DNA of 8,943 bases from Streptomyces sp. QL37 (lineage in GTDB: Bacteria; Actinomycetota; Actinomycetes; Streptomycetales; Streptomycetaceae), in contig NZ_PTJS01000002.1 in the NCBI RefSeq assembly GCF_002941025.1, positions 1-8,943 on the forward strand, in the 5' to 3' direction. The notes beneath the pieces are model-generated. The model was given only the letters and a program-made list of their open reading frames with translations. It was not told the origin of the DNA and did not search any database. The position numbers and the translations under genes are program-made. The first letter of the stretch is position 1, and the number at the start of each line of letters is the position of its first letter. Below, piece after piece: positions 1-6,097 of this stretch.

Positions 1-1677
1 GCGCCTTCGGTGACTGCCTGGACCAGGGCGGTCAGCTCCTCGAACCAAGCCTGCGCGAGCTCGGCCACCCGCTCCTCGGACAGCAGCTCACCCGCCCACG
101 ACCACACCGCCCGCAGCTCCGGACCCTCACCCGAATCCTCCGCGAGCGCGTTCACCTCCACCACGTGCGCCAGCGGCATCCCCGCGTCCATGCCACCGGA
201 CAGACCCGCGGCCTGCGTCAGAGCTCCGTCGGAGTGCGTACCGGTCTGGAAGCGTCCGAGGTAGTTGAAGCCGATCTGCGGGGCAGGCCCCTCGAACTCG
301 GTCGCGGTGTCCACGTTCGCATACCGCAGGAGTCCGTATCCGATGCCCTTGTCGGGGATCTCGCGGAGCTGCTCCTTGACCCGCTTGACGGACGAACCCA
401 CGTCTCCCGAGCCCGGCTCCAGCGAGACCGGATACACGGTGGTGAACCAACCCACCGTCCGCGTCACATCCAGACCAGCCGCAACCTCCTCACGGCCATG
501 GCCTTCGAGGTCTACGAGCACGGGCCCGTCCGTACCGCGCCAACGGTTCACCGCACGCGACAGACCCGTCAGCAGCACGTCATTGACCTCACCACGGAAC
601 GCAGAGGCCACAGCTCCCAGCAGCGGACCGGCCACCTCCACCGGCAACCGCACCTCCAACTGCCCAGCAGAAGAAGCCACGTCCACCAACGGATCCAGAC
701 CACGCGCTCCCAGCAACGGGTCCGCGGTCCGCGCGACCCGCTGCCACAGTGCCAGCTCACCCGCACGGACCTCGGCCTCACCGGCCAACTGACGCGCCCA
801 GCGACGGAACGACGTCGCGACCGCCGCCAGCTCCACCTCACGACCCGCCACCACAGCAGCCAGCGCCGCCTCGACATCCGGCACCAGAATCCGCCACGAC
901 ACCCCGTCCACCACCAAGTGATGAACCACCAACAGCAACAAGCCTTCAGCAGCGGGACCGGCATCGAACCACACCGCCTGGAGCAGAACACCGTCGGCCG
1001 GGACAAGACGCCCCTGAGCCGCCACCCGCTGCTCGACCACCACGCCCGCCACCGCGTCCTGGGACAGGCCCGCCACATCCACACGACGCAGGATGGACCC
1101 GGCACGCAGGGCATCCGCCGCCGGAACCGTCAGCTCCCAACGATCGCCTTCGAGTACCGCACACATCCGCAACGCGTCATGGTGATCCAGAACCGCCTGC
1201 ACCGACCGCTCAACCTGCGGGAACCGGGTGCCAGAGGGAACACGGGCGCCCATCGACTGGTAGAACCCGTCGACCGGACCGCCCCGCTCCGCGAACAGCG
1301 ACATCACCGGTGTCGAGGGGACCTCGCCCAGGGACTCACCGGCCGCCTCGGCCACCACACCCACACTCGCGGTCTGCGCCACGCCCGCCAGCGCCTCGAC
1401 CGTCCGCCACCGGAAAACGTCACGCGGCGAAAACCCCCCCCCCGCCGGGCCGGGCCGCCCCACAAACCCCCGACCCACCCCCCCCCCCGCCACATACAGC
1501 TCACCGACCACACCCGGCGGCACCAGACCCAGGCCGGTGTCCAGGACGTACACCCGCATGTTGTCCAGCGGACGCCCGACCGGAATATCCGCAACGTCTT
1601 CAGCCAGCTCGTCCATCCGGTGATGCGTGATGAACGTGGTCGTCTCGGTCGGACCGTAACCATTCACGACGACGTTC
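1..1677 (-). CDS. NRPS fragment: partial A, T remnant, complete E domain (runs off window)
   Basis: One open minus-strand frame carries part of an NRPS module and continues beyond base 1. In reading order it holds: the A5 motif NGYGPTETT (about 1645-1671), the A6 motif GELYVA (about 1488-1505), a glycine-rich stretch (about 1431-1487), the end of a T domain ([14 protein letters not shown]), a linker, and an epimerization domain. The product would activate an amino acid, carry it on phosphopantetheine and convert it from L to D in the cytoplasm. Motifs A7, A8 and A10 and the T core with its serine are missing between 1431 and 1487, so the A-to-T join is a deletion even though the frame is kept. 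The few visible pocket residues (G322, T330, F331 in GrsA numbering) match the Val-type A domain at 2279-3556. No start codon is expected, because this is internal to a long gene. The family assignment is sure; the integrity of the A part is not. Confidence 0.85.
3..1311 (-). other. Epimerization (E) domain, essentially complete
   Basis: About 435 residues, the normal E-domain length. It starts near [18 protein letters not shown] and reaches LVQAVTEG at the window edge. Signature motifs in the minus frame are [10 protein letters not shown] (894-923), containing the catalytic HHxxx[13 protein letters not shown] (426-458), the E-type counterpart of C4; and GFNYLGRF (249-272), the FNYLG motif that separates E from C domains. 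E domains racemise the alpha carbon of the aminoacyl or peptidyl residue on the upstream T domain, and a downstream D-specific C domain then selects the D form. No interruption is visible across the domain. The downstream C domain would lie beyond base 1. Confidence 0.93.
1374..1430 (-). other. T (peptidyl carrier) domain C-terminal remnant
   Basis: The residues [19 protein letters not shown] match the last helix of a carrier domain, just before the T-E linker. The core (D)SFFxxGGxS with its phosphopantetheine serine is absent. The sequence switches abruptly from glycine-rich A-domain sequence at about 1430. This fixes the module type as A-T-E but is not a functional carrier domain as written. 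Confidence 0.7.
1489..1674 (-). repeat. A5-A6 block similar to 2588-2773
   Basis: This block is aligned to 2588-2773 at a constant offset of 1099, in the same orientation. Scattered differences include MDELAED versus MDALAED and LDTG versus LDAG. The two are paralogous A domains of the same specificity family, not one sequence duplicated exactly. Confidence 0.75.
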
Positions 1678-2278
1678 ATCACGCATCACCGGATGGACGA
1701 GCTGGCTGAAGACGTTGCGGATATTCCGGTCGGGCGTCCGCTGGACAACATGCGGGTGTACGTCCTGGACACCGGCCTGGGTCTGGTGCCGCCGGGTGTG
1801 GTCGGTGAGCTGTATGTGGCGGGGGGGGGGGTGGGTCGGGGGTTTGTGGGGCGGCCCGGCCCGGCGGGGGGGGGGTTTTTGGGGGGGCCCGTCCCGGGGG
1901 GGGGGGGGGCGGGGGCGGTCGGGGAGTCCCTGGGCGAGGTCCCCTCGACACCGGTGATGTCGCTGTTCGCGGAGCGGGGCGGTCCGGTCGACGGGTTCTA
2001 CCAGTCGATGGGCGCCCGTGTTCCCTCTGGCACCCGGTTCCCGCAGGTTGAGCGGTCGGTGCAGGCGGTTCTGGATCACCATGACGCGTTGCGGATGGGT
2101 GCGGGTCTGGCTCGTGGTTATGTGGGCCGGCCTGGCCTGACGGCTGAGCGTTTCGTGGCGAGCCCGTTCCGTGCGGGTGAGCGCCTCTACCGCACCGGTG
2201 ACCTGGTGCGCTGGGACGCTAACGGTCGGCTGGTCTATGCGGGCCGTGCGGATGAGCAGGTCAAGATCCGCGGCTTCC
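1672..2278 (+). pseudogene. Inverted chimeric NRPS fragment (A5-A6, corrupted A6-A7, E start, A6-A8)
   Basis: This plus-strand stretch is open in one frame but joins pieces that cannot form one protein. 1672-1821 is A-domain sequence after motif A5 up to GELYVA. 1822-1912 is a G-saturated version of the A6-A7 region. About 1913-2097 is the T-E linker and the start of an E domain ([13 protein letters not shown] through DHHDALRM). 2098-2278 then returns to A domain, with [17 protein letters not shown] (A7) and the start of A8 ([12 protein letters not shown]). Up to 2097 it is the reverse complement of 1164-1637, apart from a 48-bp length difference in the corrupted stretch. It ends where the sequence flips back to the minus strand at 2278. 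I call it a pseudogene-like chimera, most likely an assembly or amplification product rather than a gene. Confidence 0.75.
1822..1912 (+). other. G-saturated, probably miscalled stretch of A-domain sequence
   Basis: Runs of 10, 10, 7 and 14 G dominate. The first 68 bases align without gaps to 2098-2165 (offset 276) with about 22 mismatches. Around 17 of these change A, C or T to G, while only one G is lost. The same altered bases, up to about 1880, appear in reverse complement at 1430-1487. This one-directional pattern fits low-signal base calls, not mutation. Confidence 0.72.
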
Positions 2279-2586
2279 CCGGTGGGAACCACGTAACCGA
2301 CCAGCTGCTTTCCGCGTCCCGGACCAGCTTCCCGGGCCGTCACGACGGTCCGAGCCACACCCGGATGCTGCAGGAGCGCTGCCTCGATCTCGCCCAGCTC
2401 GATGCGGAAGCCGCGGATCTTGACCTGCTCATCCGCACGGCCCGCATAGACCAGCCGACCGTTAGCGTCCCAGCGCACCAGGTCACCGGTGCGGTAGAGG
2501 CGCTCACCCGCGCGGAACGGGCTGGCGACGAAGCGCTCAGCCGTCAGGCCAGGCCGGCCCACATAACCACGAGCCAGACCCGCACC
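2098..2586. repeat. Inverted repeat of A6-A8 sequence, 127-nt spacer
   Basis: The arms 2098-2278 (plus) and 2406-2586 (minus) pair at coordinate sum 4684. I count four differences in 181 bases. Both arms encode [14 protein letters not shown] to KIRGF. The differences mean the left arm comes from a second, very similar A domain and is not just the right arm copied back. Confidence 0.82.
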
Positions 2587-3556
2587 CGCCACATACAGCT
2601 CACCGACCACACCCGGCGGCACCAGACCCAGACCCGCGTCCAGCACGTACACCCGCATGTTGTCCAACGGACGCCCGACCGGAATATCCGCAACATCCTC
2701 AGCCAACGCATCCATCCGGTGATGCGTGATGAACGTGGTCGTCTCGGTCGGACCGTAACCGTTCACGACGACCAGGCCCGGGCAGACCGCCTGGACGCGG
2801 CGTACCGCCGCCGGTGACACCACGTCGCCGCCGGCCCACACCTGCGCAACACCGGCGAAGCACTCCGGGTGCTCCTCCGCCATCACACCGAACAGGCCCG
2901 CCGTCAGCCACAACGCCGTCACCCCACTCGAGGCAATCAGCCCGGCCAACTCCCGACCGTCCACCCGCCCCGGAGGCGACACCACAACCCGGCCACCGTT
3001 CAACAACGGCACCCACAACTCGAACGTCGACGCATCAAAAGAATGCGGCGAGTTGACCAACACCCGGTCCCCGACCCCCGCAAACGCACCATCCAACGCC
3101 AACGCCGTCACATCACACTGCCGAGCAGCCACACCCTTCGGCTCACCCGTCGACCCCGACGTGAACATCACATACGCCAACTGCTCCGGCAGAACGGCCA
3201 CATCGGCAGACCCTCGCGGATATCCCCCCACCGCGGCGACATCGTCCGCAGTGACCACCAGGAGCACACCCGCACGCTCACAGATCAGATCGCGACGCTC
3301 CTGCGGCCACTCCGGATGGAAGGGCACATACACCCCACCCGCCTTCGCCACACCCAGCAACGCCACAACCAGCTCGACCGACCGGTCCATCCACACACCG
3401 ACCGTCGACTCGGCCCGCACACCACGCTCGATCAACCAGTGCGCCACCTGATTGGCCCGCGCGTCCAACTCCGCATACGTCAGCACGGTGTCCCCGAACT
3501 CGACCGCCACCGCCCCCGGCGTCGCCGCCACCTGCACAGCGAACAACTCCGGCACC
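2279..3556 (-). other. Adenylation (A) domain, predicted valine-specific, C-terminally truncated
   Basis: A1 [12 protein letters not shown] lies at about 3449-3484, A3 [14 protein letters not shown] at 3130-3174, A5 NGYGPTETT around 2734-2763, A6 [14 protein letters not shown] near 2575-2605, A7 YRTGDLVRW, and A8 [18 protein letters not shown] at about 2386-2442. Aligning FDASTF, TALWLTA, VWAGGD and [11 protein letters not shown] to the GrsA Phe-domain pocket gives D235, A236, F239, W278, W299, G301, G322, T330 and F331. This resembles the known valine codes DAFWxGGTF and DAYWWGGTF. The A10 lysine lies in the lost part. Valine is an inference from the code. The fold up to A8 is intact. Confidence 0.82.
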
Positions 3557-4755
3557 GAAACCACCGGCGCACTCGTCACCGCCCCCTGCCAGGACTCCAA
3601 CACCTCACCCTCACCCGGCAGCAGAACATCCAGACGACCAACAGTGATTTCAGGACGCCCGGTCACCGTCTCCAACACCTGGTGGAGGCGTCGCGCGAGC
3701 TGGTCGGCGGTGTCGTGGTCAAAGACGTCAGCGGCGTACTCCATGCCCCCACTCAGCCCGGCCGGCCCGCCGTGCGCGTCGACGTCTTCGGTGACGTGCA
3801 CGGTCAGGTCGAACTTCGCCACATCGAAATCGAGCGCTTCTTCGGTGGCTTCCACACCGGGGAGGGCAAGTCGGCCGTGGCTGTTGTTCTGAAGGACCAG
3901 CATCACCTGGAACAGCGCCTGCCGGGACGCCGACCGATCCAGACCCAGCGCGTCCACCAGCCGGTCGAACGGCACATCCACATGCGCATGCGCACCCAGA
4001 TGCACCTCACGCACCCGCTCCAACAATTCCACGAACGACGGATCACCCGACAGATCCGTACGCAGAACGACCGTGTTCACGAAGAACCCGACCAGATCAT
4101 CCAGAGCCTCATCGCCACGCCCGGCCATCGCCGCACCCACCGGCACGTCCTCACCGGCACCCATCCGCGACAGAACCACCGCCAGAGCGGCATTGAGCAC
4201 CATGAACAGCGTCACATCACGCTCACGCGCCAGCCGCAGCAGACCCCGGTGCACCTCCGCATCCACCTCGAACGGAACCGTCCGCCCGACATGCGAGGGC
4301 ACCGCGGGATGCGGCCGGTCGTACGGCAACGCAAGCTCAGCCGGAGACCCCTCCAACACACCCTTCCAGTACGCCAGCTGTTCGCTGACGGCACTGTCCG
4401 GGTCATCCTCCGAACCCAGCACCTCCCGCTGCCACAACGCATAGTCCGCGTACTGCACCGGCAGCACCACGAACTCCGGAACCCCGCCCTCAAGCCGCGC
4501 ACCATAAGCGACGGACAGGTCACGCAGCAGCGGCGCCATCGACCAGCCGTCCGCCGCGATGTGATGCAACACGACCGCCAGCACATGCTCATCCGCGGAA
4601 AGCTCGAGCAGCCGCGCGCGTATCGGGATCTCACCGGCCAGGTCGAAGCAGTACCCCGCCGCCTGCGCCAACGCCTCCGCCAGACCCTCACGGCCCACCC
4701 GCTCAAGGATCAGCTCGGGAGCGACATCCTCCAGGATGCGCTGCACCGGCTCGCC
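2279..4755 (-). CDS. NRPS fragment: C (N-truncated) and valine-type A domain
   Basis: This long clean minus-strand frame encodes a condensation domain followed by an adenylation domain. The C domain would join the upstream donor to the aminoacyl-T acceptor, and the A domain would load the acceptor residue. The first residues (GEPVQRI) correspond to about 67 residues into a C domain, by comparison with the intact copy at 7601. Motif C1 is therefore lost at the inverted join at 4749-4755. At the other end the frame stops matching after [10 protein letters not shown] near 2279, so A9, A10 and the T domain are lost. A GTG at 4744-4746 could be read as a start, but it is the internal Val of GEPVQR. 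Domains in order: C to about 3600, linker, A from about 3556. All expected motifs between the two breaks are intact. Confidence 0.9.
3600..4755 (-). other. Condensation (C) domain, N-terminally truncated, probably LCL-type
   Basis: About 385 residues of the usual ~440. Motif C3 with the active-site histidine, HHIAADGWS, lies at 4540-4566. It is followed by [10 protein letters not shown], the [20 protein letters not shown] block (C4 region) and [13 protein letters not shown] (C5). The AADG form of C3 and the FFVNTVVLR sequence look like an ordinary L-donor C domain rather than a D-specific or dual C domain; this subtype call is by eye. The central block 3873-4343 is nearly identical to the C domain at 8202-8672. 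Confidence 0.88.
3873..4343 (-). repeat. C-domain core block shared with 8202-8672
   Basis: The reverse complement of this 471-bp block matches 8202-8672 with two mismatches by my reading (within 4021-4080 and 3961-4020). The sequence on both sides diverges at once to ordinary paralogue levels, at both DNA and protein level. This looks like gene conversion or recent duplication between C domains of one synthetase. Confidence 0.82.
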
Positions 4756-4970
4756 CCCCGCCTCACCTCCCGGATCCGCACCGCGCTCGGCGTGGAGCTT
4801 TCGGTGCAGGCGTTGTTCGACGCGCCGACAGTCGCCGGCTTGGCTGAGCGTCTCAGGGGCGCGAAGGCGGCCGCCCGTCCGGCGTTGGTTGCCGGGGTGC
4901 GTCCGGATCGGCTTCCGTTGTCGTATGCGCAGCGTCGGCTGTGGTTCCTGGACCAGCTGGCGGGGCCCAG
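4749..4970 (+). pseudogene. T-domain end plus C-domain start fragment
   Basis: The plus strand reads [20 protein letters not shown] (second half of a T domain), a linker, then [17 protein letters not shown] (motif C1). The T core with its serine is absent on the left. On the right the C domain stops after DQLAGP. It is a direct repeat of 7441-7662 with three mismatches by my reading. It begins at the inverted join with the C domain of 2279-4755 and ends at the palindrome. It is a displaced fragment, not an independent gene. Confidence 0.8.
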
Positions 4971-4972
4971 GG

Positions 4973-5004
4973 CGAAGAAGGAGGCGTCGACGCCTCCTTC
5001 TTCG
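4973..5004. repeat. 32-bp perfect palindrome at T-domain core sequence
   Basis: Bases 4973-4988 are the exact reverse complement of 4989-5004, with no spacer. The centre is the self-complementary GTCGAC. The right arm encodes VDASFF of a T-domain core ([10 protein letters not shown]) on the plus strand, and the left arm encodes the same residues on the minus strand. Ordinary T-domain sequence is not palindromic (compare [10 protein letters not shown] at 7403-7432), so this is a fold-back of one T-domain sequence on itself rather than a designed hairpin. Confidence 0.85.
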
Positions 5005-5047
5005 ACCTGGGCGGACCCCCCCGGCCCGCAGCTGGTCGGATACGTCG
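4986..5047 (+). pseudogene. T core and A-domain end scraps
   Basis: 4986-5015 reads [10 protein letters not shown], the carrier core motif up to just before HS. After a run of C (5016-5022) comes about 20 bases reading PQLVGYV, matching the A-domain end at 7124-7145 (TQLVGYV). In a real module A-domain ends precede T cores, so the order here is reversed. The segment ends inside an 11-bp sequence (5037-5047) shared with the opposite-strand A2 region. It is part of the scrambled zone and has no function as written. Confidence 0.65.
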
Positions 5048-5558
5048 GGTCCAGGCCGACATAGCCAGCCCCCGCCTTCAGCACCGCGACCAGCGCGACG
5101 ACCATCTCCACCGAACGCGGCAGATACAGGGCCACGAACCGCTCGGCGGACAGACCCGGCCGGTTCAGATAACCCCAGCCCAGACCCATACTCGCCACAT
5201 ACAGCTCACCCACCGCGCCCGGAGCAACAGGCCGCAGCACCGAATCCAGCACGTACGCCTGAGTGTTGGCGATCGGGCGGCCGATGGGCAGTGCGCCGCG
5301 TGCCCCGTCCACCGAGACGATCTCTGCCCAGACGCTGTCCGCGCTGGACTCGGAGAAGCCGTAGAAGTTGAGGAGCCTGCCCTCGGGCAGCTTCTCCAGG
5401 AACAGCTCCGCCGTCGCCGGCGTCAGCGCCTCACCACTGCTCGTCCACGTCATCCGACCCGCCGCCGGACCCAGACCACCCTCCTCGAGAAGCGCGGCCA
5501 GCAGACTCGGCACCAGCGTCATCCGCGTAATACCGTGCCGCTCGATCAGCGCGGACAG
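5037..5558 (-). pseudogene. Scrambled A-domain fragments (A4-A6 piece, then A2 piece)
   Basis: Read on the minus strand, 5558-5130 runs from [18 protein letters not shown] through [22 protein letters not shown] and [14 protein letters not shown] to GLSAERFVA. It is the reverse complement of 6482-6910 with one mismatch at 5423, giving TPAT instead of APAT. At about 5129 it jumps to [12 protein letters not shown] and [16 protein letters not shown], the A1-A2 region, which belongs before the first piece. The A2 piece may be the missing start of the A domain at 6098-7310, because that domain lacks exactly this part; this is inference. Confidence 0.78.
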
Positions 5559-5763
5559 CGTCTGGGCAGAGATCGTCTCGGTGGACGGGGCACGCGGCGC
5601 ACTGCCCATCGGCCGCCCGATCGCCAACACTCAGGCGTACGTGCTGGATTCGGTGCTGCGGCCTGTTGCTCCGGGCGCGGTGGGTGAGCTGTATGTGGCG
5701 AGTATGGGTCTGGGCTGGGGTTATCTGAACCGGCCGGGTCTGTCCGCCGAGCGGTTCGTGGCC
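5130..5763. repeat. Inverted repeat of A5-A7 sequence, 216-bp arms
   Basis: 5130-5345 (minus) and 5548-5763 (plus) are both copies of 6695-6910. Each arm is one side of the fold-back join at 5548-5558. By my reading the arms are identical. The spacer is 5346-5547, the rest of the minus-strand A fragment. Confidence 0.83.
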
Positions 5764-5963
5764 AGTCCGTTCGGTGACGGGCGGCGGATGTATCGCACGG
5801 GTGACCTGGCGCGGTGGTCCGCTTCGGGCGAGTTGGTGTATGCCGGGCGTGCGGACGATCAGGTGAAGGTGCGTGGTATCCGTATCGAGCTGGGTGAGGT
5901 GGAGTCCGCTCTCCAGGCGCATCCGGCCGTGGGCAAGGCCGTGGTGATCGCCCGCGAGGGGCA
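5548..5963 (+). pseudogene. Duplicated A-domain fragment (A5-A8)
   Basis: Reads [22 protein letters not shown] (A6), YRTGDLARW (A7), [18 protein letters not shown] (A8) and AVVIAREG. Bases 5548-5960 match 6695-7107 without a difference that I can find. It begins at an 11-bp join with its own inverted copy and ends by switching to C-domain sequence at about 5960-5964. The A frame and the following C frame differ by one base, so the junction is a frameshift and no continuous protein results. Confidence 0.8.
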
Positions 5964-6097
5964 TGGTGCTGCCGGTGCAGTACGCGGACTATGCGTTGTG
6001 GCAGCGGGAGGTGCTGGGCTCGGAGGACGATCCGGGCAGCCTCGTCAACGAACAACTCGACTACTGGCGCTCGGTGTTGGAGGGTTCGCCGGCTGAG
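5964..6097 (+). pseudogene. Misplaced C-domain fragment inside an A domain
   Basis: 134 bases match 8076-8209 with one difference (C at 6019 versus T at 8131). They encode the stretch after motif C3 ([12 protein letters not shown] to GSPAE). The fragment sits between the truncated A copy ending at 5960 and the A domain starting at 6098, in the place of motifs A1-A2. Such a C piece cannot fold or act within an A domain. Confidence 0.78.

Larger units (their letters stand above)
1164..2097. repeat. Large inverted repeat with 34-nt spacer (A/E sequence)
   Basis: The arms are 1164-1637 and 1672-2097, with spacer 1638-1671. The inner part pairs at a coordinate sum of 3309 and the outer part at 3261, so the right arm is 48 bp shorter inside the G-rich stretch. 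Both arms encode the same A-domain A5-A6 and E-start sequence on opposite strands. The spacer holds the single copy of the NGYGPTE coding sequence. Confidence 0.85.

Noticed and set aside
1374..1680. A genuine A-T-E module with a shortened A domain (natural deletion variant)
   Set aside because: It loses A7, A8, A10 and the T-core serine, and the breakpoint abuts miscalled G/C runs that recur in the inverted copy. An in-frame artefact is more likely.
165..1709. Long plus-strand open frame of about 514 codons opposite the E domain
   Set aside because: The composition is dominated by Arg, His, Pro and Gln with no family motif. It is the antisense shadow of high-GC NRPS coding sequence.
1815..1912. 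G-quadruplex or G-rich regulatory element
   Set aside because: The stretch aligns base for base to ordinary A-domain sequence with mismatches to G, so the G runs are better explained as miscalls.
4744..4746. GTG start codon for the C-A protein
   Set aside because: It is the Val in GEPVQRI, an internal C-domain position also present at about 7800. No ribosome binding site or upstream gene boundary is visible, and the sequence before it is a chimeric join.
4973..5004. Palindrome as a transcription terminator or operator
   Set aside because: It has no loop or T-tract and lies inside T-domain coding sequence. It is fully explained by fold-back of VDASFF codons.
2869..5064. Long plus-strand open frame of about 731 codons
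   Set aside because: Most of it is the antisense shadow of the C-A fragment. Only the end (4749 onward) is real T/C sequence, listed as a fragment.
1164..5763. A programmed DNA-inversion (shufflon-like) system diversifying NRPS modules
   Set aside because: There is no recombinase gene, no shared recombination site at the junctions (each has different short homology), and breakpoints cut through catalytic domains. Identical miscalled bases in both arms point to an artefact.
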